Source: Owenia fusiformis (lineage: Eukaryota > Annelida > Polychaeta > Sabellida > Oweniidae). From it: a stretch of DNA of 64,000 nt. Positions 35,808-46,268 of this stretch are shown here, piece after piece (the stretch's first letter is position 1; every line of letters begins with the position of its first letter). The stretch lies in NCBI GenBank assembly GCA_903813345.2, contig CAIIXF020000005.1:12899375-12963374 (forward strand), in the 5' to 3' direction. Position numbers and translations under genes: made by a program. The notes below the pieces were generated by a model. It searched no databases, was not told the origin of the DNA, and saw only the letters and a list, made by a program, of their open reading frames with translations.

Positions 35808-38605
35808 TGCCTTGGTCACATTTGCTCCGATTTTCACTACGGCGCCCGATCAATTGAGTATTTTGTTCAAAATTGAATACAATATAGATCAAAACACTCA
35901 ATCGGCCGGGCGCCGGCCGATGGATCGGAGCAAATGGGACCCAGTCTTAAACGTATACGTAAACTTGTTCTTTAAAGGGTCGTGTCACACTAAAATCAAT
36001 TTGAAATTGATTTTCTTGAATTCTTCTCATTTGATATAAATATTTTCCGTGTTGTAAAGCATATTCATCATTTAGTCACTGCAAATGTAATAGCTGCTGC
36101 ATCGTTGTAATCTGTACATTGTCAACTTAAGCTAATATCTAGCTCGTGTGGCGTGGTGTTCTCCAAACAAGACCATTTAACGTGGTTCATTACACGAACG
36201 AGTGAATAATTTCACAGTTCTTATAAAGGGTGCATTTCGGCTGCCAACGGGCGCAATCCACCCGCACAGCACTTAATGAGTCTTATCAGCAGGTATCACG
36301 AAAAAGAACAAAAAGCTCCGCCGCGATGCAAATTAAACGCTCACATGTTATCAACAATAACAGCTCATTCAAGCGGACTTAAACCTTATAAAACCGCTAT
36401 GCCGAGGAAAACACTCAATCGACCGGGCGCCGGCCGATGGATCGGAGCAAATGTGACCCAGGCATTACAGGCTCTCCTTATCACAACCTGTCTTGTGCTC
36501 AATTGATGATTTGCGATCACCGAATGGATTCTGTCTTTTAGTGACGTCACAATTAGGTCACCCAGCTTTAGATGCTTGATTTTGAGAGATTATCTTCTAT
36601 ATTTCGTGCTTTATTGATTTATTTTTCACGAAAGCGTTCTATTTGACTAGATCAACATTCATGCCAAGCACATACCAAGTCTAAGGTCTTACTGACATGA
36701 TTTAGATAGCGGTTTAGCGCCCCCCGATTTTGACAAAAACGGGGGGCGCTTATAGGCATCGATGTTTAGTATGAATTTCACCCAAACTTCGCATATATAT
36801 AGACATACTCATGATCTAGTCAAATAGGCATACCTGGTAAATATCCGACCCATGGTTTTTATATAAGAAACGACAATATTTTTAGCTCAAAACTGCCACG
36901 TGTCCGCCATTTCGTGATTCCATCATGTCTAATATCATTTCTATATGACGTCATACCAATAAGACGAAATACATGACAACAGTATCCATAAACAAAATTC
37001 CTGAATTCTGATCGCAAACAACACATGAGGTTAACTTCGAAAAAATAACTATCGATGCTGTTGTTGCACATATATGCCTAGGTCACATAGCCGCCGGGCG
37101 CCGGCCGATGCGTAGTCATCGGCCGATTTCTAAATCGACCGGGCGCCGGTGACTTTTCACCGATGTCTTGATCTAATCGTGAGTATGGTCACATTAGTAC
37201 AGGCATCGTACGGCGCCCGCAATCAATTGAATCTGAAAGACATCGTACGGGTATCGCAAGGCTATCTGCCGATGGCCGTGCAGCACCAGCCAGGACATCG
37301 GTCCTCTAGATTCAATTCCTGTATGACCCAGTATGACTGTTCAACATGGCGTGAATGCAAGATTTGAAAACGAAATACTTCGATTGACAGGACTTCGAGG
37401 ATAATAATGTTTTCATGCAATAAAAATCAGAAAAAGAAGATCCTCTTTTGAGTAAATAGGTTCAATATTTAGAAAAATGCTGACATAATTTTTCGAATTG
37501 TTTGATTGATATTTTTTATCATCATGGGTACTTCAATTGAAAGAAAACATATTGTTTTAATAAAAAACACTGTATTTATGCCCTGAAAGTACTCATGGTG
37601 AAAGATATGACCGTCTAAAATCACTTGCCATACTGCACATGGTCTCTTCATCAAAGTGCACTGTGACCTTAATTCATTTTTAGATCTTTCATATAAACAG
37701 ATACTATGTCTATCCGATGCTATTAGCAAAATTCCCTATTTCTGCATCTTTCTTTTGTCTGTTCTCGCAAAGAGAATTAGTTTGGTCATAAAAAAGATGG
37801 CCTATCTTTAAAGAAATTGGCAATTTTTTCTTCTATTTCAAGTGGTACACCCTCTTCCCTAGACACATCTAAATCTTCATCATTCACCAGCTCACTAGAA
37901 TTGTTATTGTCTTTTCGACCTGTCTTCCCAAGACCTTCCTCATATATGTCCCATTGGCCTTATCCCCTCTATCCTTAGCCTTTGGCATACTACGTTGTAA
38001 TTGAGACGTAGTGAACTTTCGTATTAAAATTGTGACCCTTGAAAATACTGTACCCACAAAAACATTCAGAAGGTTTTTAAAATAAATGATTTGTAATGGT
38101 ATATGCATGAGTGAATATACGCATAAAAATGGATCACTCTATCTATGACAGACATACACGATTAATGTCAATATAATAAAAACTAGATCAACCACCCACC
38201 CACCCAGCCATTCAAATGTGTGTCATATTGTTTTACAGGAAGCCTAATCGTTCCATTTATGTTTTATAAAAAATATCTTACAGTGTGTAGTGATTATAAT
38301 TCCTTACCTCATTATTTTAAAACCTTCATATCACTTTTTAAGTAATCATTATTAAGATTTATCAAACAAATCAGCACGCGAAATCCCAAGATGACCGTGC
38401 GATGCCACCGGGCGCCGTAAGATAATCGTACGATGACCGCGATAAAACTCTGCCGGCGCCCATACGATGTCTAAAAATCGGCCGATGAGTGGCGATCATC
38501 GCCCGGCGCCCGTACGATGCCCGGGCTCGCCGGCCGATTTCGAACAAAATAACCATCGGCCGGGCGCTGTAGTGAAAATCGGAGCCTATGTGACCAAGGC
38601 AATAC
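35808..38605. mobile_element. Nested cluster of GCCTTGGTCACAT-ended, GC-rich elements
   Basis: The outermost ends GCCTTGGTCACATTTGCTCC (35808) and (reverse complement) GCCTTGGTCACATAGGCTCC (38605) continue as CGATTTTCACTAC and GCGCCCG on both sides. AAT flanks both edges, a possible 3-bp duplication. Further copies of the same end, in either orientation, lie at about 35896-35945, 36412-36466 and 37083-37210, so the region is several copies nested or recombined. Subterminal GGGCGCCGGCCGAT words recur at least six times and make G+C-rich islands in an AT-rich setting. No transposase frame was found; the frames across it are repeat-driven. Confidence 0.75.
36716..36750. repeat. Perfect 12-bp-stem hairpin
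   Basis: AGCGCCCCCCG and CGGGGGGCGCT flank an 11-13-nt loop (ATTTTGACAAAAA). Very G+C-rich stem in AT-rich DNA. Confidence 0.85.
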
Positions 38606-38956
38606 CAATGCACATGCATCAATGATGAAGAATTAATGAGTATTTGACAATAATAGGTCGTGATTTTGTATGGAGGATATAAAGTTTAGCTTTACTTGAG
38701 AATTTCATCACTTTCGCACAGAATTAATTCAATGAAAAACACAATGCATGCGTGGTTTAAGATCAATAAATAATACATAACTTTCTATATACCTCCTCTA
38801 TGGTTATACATGTAACAACACAAAACTTGTGGTAGAAATTGATCTTATATTTAATTCAGGAATGTTCTGTTTCTTCGTAAAGGGTGCATTCCTTTACAGA
38901 AACCGGACTAAACGCCATTTACTTTACACAGCTTGTTGTACTTTTATGTATTTTAG
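38606..38956. other. Gene-free stretch upstream of the first TSP1/EGF-gene exon seen
   Basis: AT-rich sequence ending in the pyrimidine-rich acceptor of the 38957 exon. Nothing else is supported. Confidence 0.35.
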
Positions 38957-39050
38957 TTTGATATTACGGACAGAAATACTGACGTTAGGCTTGAGATGAA
39001 CGAAGAATATTGGTTTGACCCAGGAGACAAAAGATCATTTAGATTTTCAG
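38957..39050 (+). CDS. TSP1/EGF gene, N-terminal-side exon (phase 0 to 1)
   Basis: The acceptor CTTTTATGTATTTTAG and donor TTTTCAG|GTAATG bound 94 bp that are open only in the frame starting phase 0: FDITDRNTDVRLEMNEEY then WFDPGDKRSFRFS. The last base (G) completes a Val codon (G+TT) with the TSP1 exon at 46269, giving VNGAWSEW, a natural start for a TSP1 repeat. The region is acidic and has no recognised domain. Earlier exons, including the signal peptide, must lie upstream; none ending in phase 0 was identified. The intron that follows is 7.2 kb and full of transposons. Membership of this exon in the gene rests on phase and sense, not on a transcript. Confidence 0.6.
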
Positions 39051-39399
39051 GTAATGTTAAAAATGTATTATTCCACAGTTAGCATGATATTCATTGGATA
39101 ACATGTGAAAATAAAAACGGTATTTTTGTAATCAGTGGTAAAATATGATATTTTTGACAAATTTTCACTTAACCATAGCGTACGGTTTTTTAGCCATGAC
39201 ATACGACGCCGTATGCGATGGTTAATGGATTTTTGCTACTTCAGACTCAAAACGAGGCTAAGTGTCAACATGTCTATGTCTATGTCTATGTCAATAATCT
39301 GCAAAAGGCTAATAAGCCCATATAAAGCAGATATATAATTTAACAGTGATAGAATTTGAATAGAATATGATTTAAAACCTTAACATTTAAAAATAGATC

Positions 39400-40740
39400 T
39401 ATGGTTTACAACTCATTTTACCTGGGGAGACTGTCAGGCTAACCGCGTTGACATCACCCCTTTTACCAGTAGTGCAGGCTTGTTGCTGTGCACTGGGGAC
39501 CCTTTACATTAAAACATAGATCTATATTAAAAACACACCTATTTAATTGCAATTATTGACATAGGCATAGTATGATGATTTAAAACTACTTAGACTGTCA
39601 CAGTCTAAGATGTCACCAGGTAGAGTGTTCCATTTAGCTATTGTCCTAGGGAAATAGCTAAATTTGTATGCATCCGTTCTAGCTGATGGTTGTATGAACT
39701 TAGAAGGATGATACAACCTAGTGTTGGTATTGATCTGTTGGCGGAAGTATGGAGGCACGTCGATGGCTGCTAGGTTCTGCTTTCCTTTGTAGAAAAGGAA
39801 AACTCTAGCAGCCTCTCGACGCTCCTTCAGTGGCTCCCACTGTAGGTCTTGAAGAGCTTTGGTGACGCAGCCTGGTTCCCTTGAGTGACATTTGGTTACA
39901 AACCTGGCTGCTCTTCTCTGTACCTGTTCCAACATATCAATATCTTTTTGTCGGTATGGATCCCATGCCGAGCTGGCATACTCTAAATTAGGCCGGACTA
40001 GTGACTTATACGCCTGAGCCTTCACTTTTTCAGGGCATTGATGGAGGTTGCGCCTGAGAAATCCAAGCACCTTATTGGCTTTGGATACAATAGTTTGAAT
40101 ATGTGTAGTCCAGCGTAAGTTATTTGTGATGTCAATTCCTAGGTATGGGATGTGTGTTACCGACTTAAGGTTTTCCCCTAGCATGGTGTAATTGTGCATG
40201 ATAGGGGATTTACCTTTGTGAATATTTAGCACATAGCATTTTGATGGATGGAATTTCATTTGCCATGTTGATGCCCAGGAGACCAGTTTATCAAGATTCT
40301 CCTGTAGTGTTAATGCATCTTGCTTGCTTTCGACTGTCATGAATAAAAGGCTGTCGTCGGCAAAAAGCTTAAGACTGGCTGAGGATGATAGGTTATTGCC
40401 CATATCATTGATATAAACAAGGAAACAGAGTGGTCCAAGAACTGTTCCTTGAGGAACTCCTGATTTTACTGGAGTTTTTGAACTTGATTCACCATCGAGC
40501 ACTACCTGTTGTGATCTTCCCACAAGCCAGGATCTGAACCAGTTCAAGTTATTATTGCGAATTCCATAATAGTCGAGTTTGAGCAAGAGGCGTTCGTGAG
40601 CCACCGTGTCAAACGCTTTGGAAAAGTCTAATACCAACATGTCTGTTTGTTTATTGTTGTCGAGGGCCCGGGCTATATTCTCTATTGTATTGACAAGTTG
40701 TGTTTCACATGAGTGCTTTGACCTGAATCCATGTTGGAAT
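39400..40740 (-). mobile_element. Young 5'-truncated LINE (CR1-like)
   Basis: The minus-strand reverse-transcriptase frame is uninterrupted, with a 3' region of about 140 bp ending near 39400. G+C is clearly higher than in the neighbours. The copy begins abruptly near 40740, where AT-rich sequence resumes, so it is 5'-truncated as usual for LINE insertion. It lies in reverse orientation in the intron between 39050 and 46269. Confidence 0.88.
39543..40739 (-). CDS. LINE reverse transcriptase, 5'-truncated open frame
   Basis: Open for ~399 codons to the stop at 39543; the first Met is at 40640, but the true protein starts before the truncation because the sense is continuous upstream (FQHGFRSKHSCETQLV). 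Motif A is LVLDFSKAFDTVAHERLL, motif B is SGVPQGTVLGP, and motif C is LKLFADDSLLF with both catalytic Asp. Then follow the thumb (LGIDITNNLRW) and the C-terminal region with RRAARFVTKCHSREPG and ending in SFKSSYYAYV. The enzyme copies its own RNA at a nicked chromosomal target. Endonuclease and 5' domains are missing, so the copy cannot move alone. No frameshift or stop within 1.2 kb indicates a recent insertion. Wording fits CR1-like elements; the clade is not certain. Confidence 0.92.
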   Translation of the reverse strand, partial: FQHGFRSKHSCETQLVNTIENIARALDNNKQTDMLVLDFSKAFDTVAHERLLLKLDYYGIRNNNLNWFRSWLVGRSQQVVLDGESSSKTPVKSGVPQGTVLGPLCFLVYINDMGNNLSSSASLKLFADDSLLFMTVESKQDALTLQENLDKLVSWASTWQMKFHPSKCYVLNIHKGKSPIMHNYTMLGENLKSVTHIPYLGIDITNNLRWTTHIQTIVSKANKVLGFLRRNLHQCPEKVKAQAYKSLVRPNLEYASSAWDPYRQKDIDMLEQVQRRAARFVTKCHSREPGCVTKALQDLQWEPLKERREAARVFLFYKGKQNLAAIDVPPYFRQQINTNTRLYHPSKFIQPSARTDAYKFSYFPRTIAKWNTLPGDILDCDSLSSFKSSYYAYVNNCN

Positions 40741-40851
40741 TTTACTAGAATTTAAAACATCGCCGGATCGTTTGGAAAATTCGAATTAAATAACTTAATT
40801 TCCGACAATTCTGATGATGACTTTAACTATGGAATAAAAAGAACATCCTAT

Positions 40852-40980
40852 GATTTACTCGTGATATGGTTTTAATCCACTCATGGATATTGATATCTGC
40901 ACTCTCTCGCTACGCTCGCTCGTGCACATATCATATCCATTCGTGGATAAAAATCATATCACTCGTAAATCATAGGATAT
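40852..40980. mobile_element. Palindrome, copy 2 of the CATCCTATGA family
   Basis: CATCCTATGATTTACTCGTG and its mirror CACTCGTAAATCATAGGATA enclose a centre reading CTCTCGCTACGCTCGCTCGT. Same architecture as 12091-12226. Confidence 0.8.
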
Positions 40981-41112
40981 CCTCTATTTATAAGCTGATT
41001 TATCTATCTACCGTTTGCACGGAGGATAGTTGTCACGTGACCTTCACAGTTGATTTCCCTCGTTCAAAGTGTAAGTTTTTTCGTTTAAGCCATAAAAACG
41101 ATAAATATCATA

Positions 41113-42172
41113 TACAAGGGCCGAGCAATATATTCGCTACTTTTTGCTCTCAAATTGTTAATAATAAAGTATCTTACCTGAAATTTTCCAAAATAATAGA
41201 AAAAACATTTTTCTGTAATATCACCAAATGTGCATTTATTTGGTTACATCCGTAATATTTTACATGGCATTGAATATTGGTTGATAGTGACCACCGGAGC
41301 TGACATTTGTGACAATGTTTCAGAAAACAACTTTTATACAAAATGTCCTTTTTGTTAATTAAGACAGTTACTCCTCATTCCACGCCTCATTCTCAAAATA
41401 GTGTCCATCTGCAGCTATGCATTTTCTACATCGGGAAAGCCAGTCTTGATAGGCCTGTTGCAGTCCGTTTCCATTTCCATATAGGTCTTTTAGGGCCTTA
41501 TGGACGGCCTCCACCACTTCTTCACGGTCACCAAACCTCTGCCCGCGTAGCTCATTCTTCAGTTTGCCGAAAATGTCATCATCAACTGAGTTGCGTCCCA
41601 GTTCAAACCTTTTAAACCAATGTCTAATAAAGTAATTGCTCCCACAAGCTTCCCCATATGTAGTTCTACAGTCCTCCACAGCTTTTTTTAATGTTTGTCC
41701 CTTTTTCACTGATATTTTTATACAAAGCCTCTGTTCTTTTAGATTTGCATTTACCATGCTTGCTTCTTGATGCAACTCAGGAAGCAGAGTCTCCCTTTTG
41801 TGATGCATATGCAGATCAATTGTGACCTCTTTATTGTTTGAAAAGAACATCTATGACATCGCAACCATTGTTCTGAATATTGGATCAATGTCCAGTAAAC
41901 AATGTTTATAAAAATTACCCAAACTGAATGTTTTTGTTATGAGAAATGGGCATATAAAGATATTGTTGCATGTGCAATTGCAGTAAAATTATGGGCAGCT
42001 CCGGTGGCTCATTCCTCCCGTTGCTATGACAACCATAATTTTTTGCCATATTTGGCAATGGGCAAAAGATGCGCAATTCTTCACTCTATGTCTGTACCAA
42101 ATTTCAATGGAAATAAACAAATATAAAAGAAAATAAAGCAAAAATTAGCGAATATATTGCTCGGCCCTTGTA
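41113..42172 (-). mobile_element. Mariner-like element, internally deleted
   Basis: Terminal inverted repeats TACAAGGGCCGAGCAATA + TATTCGCTA (left) and their mirror (right) are about 35 bp long and nearly identical. TA flanks both ends (41111-41112, 42173-42174), the universal Tc1/mariner target. The total length is 1060 bp, against about 1.3 kb for complete mariners. It holds one minus-strand frame, described separately. Confidence 0.92.
41368..41850 (-). CDS. Mariner transposase lacking its catalytic core
   Basis: A 160-aa frame on the minus strand inside the mariner-like element. Residues ~35-92 match the mariner N-terminal helix-turn-helix (EQRLCIKISVKKGQTLK, HWFKRFELGRNSVDDD), which binds the terminal repeats. 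Residues ~93-160 match the mariner C-terminus (LKNELRGQRFGDREEVVEAV, WLSRCRKCIAADGHYFE). The DDE/D catalytic domain that should separate them is missing, with the two parts joined in frame; complete mariner transposases are about 345 aa. The protein could still bind the element's ends but not cut, so it might act as an inhibitor of related elements. That is inference. Start uncertain: Met at 41850 or the later MVNANLKEQR. Confidence 0.85.
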   Translation of the reverse strand: MFFSNNKEVTIDLHMHHKRETLLPELHQEASMVNANLKEQRLCIKISVKKGQTLKKAVEDCRTTYGEACGSNYFIRHWFKRFELGRNSVDDDIFGKLKNELRGQRFGDREEVVEAVHKALKDLYGNGNGLQQAYQDWLSRCRKCIAADGHYFENEAWNEE

Positions 42173-42174
42173 TA

Positions 42175-42596
42175 TACTAAGTTGAATCTCGCGTCACTTA
42201 TGCATCCTATCGCAGTCTTTTTAATAAACAAACCTAAATTCATATGATCATTCACTGCATATTTATTAGATATGTCGCTGTTTTTCGTTTCGAAAAGGAT
42301 GCTCTTCGACCAGCTAGATCAAATTCAATGTGATGCCCTCAGTTCAAATTTTGAATGGTTTCTAAAATCCCAAGTGAGACATAATAATATAATTAGACTG
42401 TTGACTGAGAGTTAAAAAGCTGTCAAAAATAATTCATTTATAACAATCTTTGAAATGCACAGCCACTCCCCGTGTATGTACTTATGTAATTTAGCTTTCA
42501 CATCCAGGTCAAGATTTCCGTTGCCATAGGAACGCATCCAAACAAAAATAACTGGATCTAATCAACAATATCAAGATAAATCTAACATTCGCATTT
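42175..42596. other. Gene-free intron stretch
   Basis: AT-rich; the right-hand end (GCATTTGTGATACGG) is the displaced left tip of the palindrome at 45353-45547. Confidence 0.5.
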
Positions 42597-43415
42597 GTGA
42601 TACGGTACCCTTTGCATTCGTTTGACTTCACTTCTTAAAAGAGAGCTTCGTTTTCACTCTTTCAAACTAAAATAAACCTGTGAACTCACCGCGCCAATCA
42701 GTGTTCGTCGGCCAAATTTGACCGACGTTTGTGGAAGCCCAAGTATACTTGGCTACCCAACTATTCTGACTCTTACCTGACCCAAGTATTCCGAGTTTGC
42801 TAATTTTTTCAAATACACTCGATAGATGTCTTGTTTTTTATTGTGGTTTGTAACTTTGTACAATCAGCCTCCTCGGTCTTGCTTTGCAGCACAGGTTTCT
42901 CATATTACACATGACCTTAGATCTTGTGTCTCATGTTTCCAGTTGCAAAAAATCTTGATCTATTAAACAGACATAAAAATGTTTTCAACTATGTTTTAGA
43001 AGTGTTAATGTACTAATATAGATTATAGTATTAAGCTTACTTCTAATCTCGGCATGTTTGTGTTTATAGACTAATAAGAGACTTCTAACATAGATACAGA
43101 TGAATTCATTGGGTGTATGGGAAAATAAACTACATAAAGAGCGCTGAGCAGGCTGATATAGTGACCAAGATTTAAATATTGAAAATTCATGTAGCTACAT
43201 TTACTGAAATTCAAACATATTTTATCTGATAAATTCAACGCTAATTGAATATTTTTTTGTCGACTCTGACCTTCTCAGGTTTGATGTTTTTGTCAAGCTC
43301 AGCCGACTTCTCCTAGAAAGTTTACGAATTACATATGTATTTGCTAAATGCCAGCGAATAGGTGCACGTTATGGTTAAAGATTTAATTGATACGCATCAA
43401 GGAGTGGGAGTCTAC

Positions 43416-43529
43416 AAGTGGTGACATATTGTTATAGTCTCTAACTTTTTGTGGACGGCATTCTGTGCTTGGCGTTCGGCGCCTGTAACAAATGCCAGGG
43501 ACGACATTTTGCATGTTAATGCCTTGTTA
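43416..43529. mobile_element. 114-bp short form of the 15150-17313 element
   Basis: It opens AAGTGGTGACATATTGTTAT and closes GCATGTTAATGCCTTGTT, with TGGACGGC and GGCGTTCGGCGCCTGTAACA between. It lacks the satellite that fills the long copy. Confidence 0.75.
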
Positions 43530-43644
43530 AAATAAATTGCTGTCACTGTCACTAGCAAAGATGTCATAAAATCGTAACGAGGAAATCATTTTATTACTAT
43601 TGGATTTTTGTTTTCAGGAATACTCTCATGTTTATTTACACGAA

Positions 43645-44418
43645 TAAAGGATCTAGTGCGCCCTCCATTATGATCTCCCCATGAACAAAAATAAATTCAT
43701 CTGAATTTTCGAAATGAATATACTGCTTTTATTATTACATTTATATGTACATTAGTATCCTGTTGACCTATATTCAGCACTGTATTGATGAATGGGCCAC
43801 TTATTAGGGCCAATATTCAATCATAAAGTGTACAGGGGTAGAGATGCCAAATCAGGAAGTATTTTTGTGTCTGTCAAAATCCATTTGCATCCTACACATC
43901 CCTACATCTTATCCAAATATGTTATGAATTAATGAAACATAACAGTATAATCTTTGGATTTACAAAGTTATATGGCATTTCATAAGTGTAAAAGTTGCTT
44001 TTGAAGCATTTTTCTATAGCCATTTTGTAAGAAAAAATGATGAAAAAATGTATAATCTTTTCATTTGAAGTATCACCTGAATCGATTGCAAACTTTATAT
44101 TTGCACATCTGATGTGATATACCAGTTGTGTCATATTGTGAAATTATTTAATTTGCAATCGATTCAGGTCATAGTGTATTTTAAGTATTTTTGTGAAAAT
44201 CAATAGAAACCAATGACCTTCATTGGAATCTGATGATATCAACATCTCGATGAAACACATACACCCTTGCTGAACTCAATGACCTCAACCTCAGCCCATG
44301 TGGGTCCAAATGCTTAGATATTTTCCGAAGTATTATGTGACATTGTGTTCTTTATGTTACACCTAAAATGAATAATTTTGTTCATGGGGAAATCATAATG
44401 GAAAGTGCACTAGATCCT
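43645..44418. mobile_element. ~774-bp foldback element
   Basis: Arms AAAGGATCTAGTGCGCCCTC and (reverse complement) AAAGGATCTAGTGCACTTTC continue as CATTATGAT-TCCCCATGAAC on both sides. TTTACA lies just outside each arm and may be part of a target duplication. A second hairpin with TGAATCGATTGCAAA lies at about 44080-44170. It is nested inside the 42606-45343 element. Confidence 0.75.
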
Positions 44419-45343
44419 TTGGTCCAAATTTACATAAAAAGTAAAAAGCGCACAGAAGATATACAGTGGCTGTAAAAAATACTTACGTTCCAGGGACGGA
44501 TCTGAAAATCAAGAGTAGGGGGTCCTAAATCTGAAAATTTGAGCCCAGTTTATAAAAACAGGCTCAAAAATAAAATAAATCATGCTCAGTAATGCCGAGT
44601 TGTTACCTTAATTGCTTAATTTATGTGGAGAGGGAAGATTTTTTGCCCTATACGTTTTTTGGCCCTCACTGTTTGGGGCCCTCCAAAGGGGAGGGCCGGG
44701 CCCCTGTCCTCCACCAGATCGACCATTGCGTTTTACCTTATGTATGATACAACACGCATATTTAATAATAGGGTCCTCCGCCCTTGTTATTTTTCTTAAA
44801 TCAATGATAGTATGTTTTACATACCGAGCGGAGGTAGTCATTTATATCATTTATAAAAACATGAGTGGTTTCCAAATTAATTTCAGGAGCCATCTTTTGA
44901 ATATACGTGGAATCCATTGACAAATGATTAAAAAACTAACGCAGACATCTATTGAGTGTATTCGAAAAAATAAGTAAACCCAGAATACTTGGGTCAGGTC
45001 AGTATACTTCGGCAAGAATCAGAATAGATGGGTAGCCAAGAATACTTGGGCCTTCACAGACGTTCTATATATGGTCATTCCTTCTGATGTCATCGTTGAG
45101 CCCGGAATTGACCAATGACATGAGCATATTTAATTAGAACGCATTAAATATGCATATTAAAGAACGCATTTGGCGTGTGTTTCTTCAAACTCGCTGAATG
45201 GTGGAAGAAAGGTCAGCGCGTAGGTCAGAAGTGATTTATTACTCAAACTGTCACCGGTACCCGTCGTTGGGGCGGGGCTACTAAACTGTAATATGGTCTC
45301 TACTAGGCAGAGTGTAGTTTAACTAGACTCTGCACGCAGGGTA

Positions 45344-45547
45344 GTGATACGGGTGAATATGCCATACTCACCTGTGGTGTATGGCATATTCTGCAAGTGA
45401 GTATGACATATTCCGCAGGTGAGTATCGGGTATTCACTGAAATCAATGTATCGCCTATTCACTGCGGAATATCGCATACTCACCTGCGGAATATGCCATA
45501 TACCGCAGGTGAGTATTGTATGACATATTCACCCGTATCACAAATGC
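45344..45547. repeat. Palindrome of ~23-bp GTGAGTATGACATATTCCGC units, split by an insertion
   Basis: Short units GTGAGTAT-CATATTCCGCAG run in one direction and then in reverse about a centre near 45447. The right end reads ATTCACCCGTATCACAAATGC; its mirror, GCATTTGTGATACGG, is found 2.74 kb away at 42591-42605, on the other side of the 42606-45343 element. The palindrome therefore existed before that insertion. Confidence 0.8.
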
Positions 45548-45929
45548 CGCGCAACCCGAACACTTACCACTTTACTTTATAGAAAAAGGAAAATTAATTC
45601 AATGTACTCCCTCCACATACCTAGAATACCGCAGTGTTTCCGTCTACACATGTAAACTCGACCGCAGCGATTCTTGAAAATGAGAATGTCATCATTTTTA
45701 GACTGGATTTTCGGACAGATGGTATATCTTTGTGATTTGACTAGTTATTCGATGCTCTTATTTTGACTCAACTAATCATATGAATCAGCAAATGCTTTTA
45801 CTAATTTTGATAATTCCTTCATAAACCTCTTCCAAATTGTTGCAAACATCAACAATAAGCCAAGTAAAACATGAATATCACACCCATAGAATACACGAAA
45901 CAAGTAGCACATACCTTTTATTCCCATTA
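45548..45929. other. Gene-free intron stretch
   Basis: The minus-strand frame 45772-45969 has a hydrophobic run (VLLGLLLMFATIW) but overlaps the MITE at 45930 and has no supporting splice site or family match. Confidence 0.35.
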
Positions 45930-46066
45930 ATAGGGAGTTTAAGCTTGCATATAAAAATCGAAACGCCAACCCATACGTATTACCAATCGCCCATACAGAT
46001 GCATCGCTTAAATATTTTCCGTTGACGTTTAGGTTGTGAAAAACATTGCAAGCTTAATCTCCCTAT
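45930..46066. mobile_element. 137-bp MITE with TA duplication
   Basis: ATAGGGAGTTTAAGCTTGCA and its mirror TGCAAGCTTAATCTCCCTAT differ at one position. TA flanks both sides (45928-45929, 46067-46068), as in Tc1/mariner-derived MITEs. Confidence 0.8.
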
Positions 46067-46268
46067 TATCGAAATCGTTGGACGGATGGTTATTTCCACT
46101 CGCAATTTTTATCCTGGGGCGTTTCTAATTCCTTGTTTGGATTCAGTAATGAAACGCTCCAGTGTGAATGTACGAGCGTTTGGGTTATACACAATGAAAT
46201 ATAGCCCGTTGAAATATACAACATTCGATCGATGTTACAGATTTTCTTTGATTCATTTTGTTTTTCAG

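Larger units (their letters stand above)
42606..45343. mobile_element. 2.74-kb element with 9-bp target duplication (MULE-like?)
   Basis: It starts TACCCTTTGCATTCGTTTGA and ends TCTGCACGCAGGGTA; the terminal inverted repeat is only TACCCT plus a displaced TGCA. GTGATACGG lies on both sides (42597-42605, 45344-45352), a perfect 9-bp duplication, a size made by Mutator-like (9-11 bp) and some Merlin elements. Subterminal inverted blocks with CCCAAGTAT-CTTGGCTACCC lie at about 42740-42830 and 44945-45055. It contains a 43416-43529 repeat and a foldback at 43645-44418. No transposase frame. The 80-bp form at 23184-23263 has the same ends. Confidence 0.85.

Noticed and set aside
45397-45582. Repeated GTGAGTAT words resembling a cluster of splice donors or a CRISPR-like array
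   Set aside because: Units are contiguous without unique spacers and form a palindrome; this is a foldback repeat in animal-type DNA.
45772-45969. Small membrane-protein-like frame on the minus strand
   Set aside because: Its start lies inside the 45930-46066 MITE and no splice or conservation evidence supports it.
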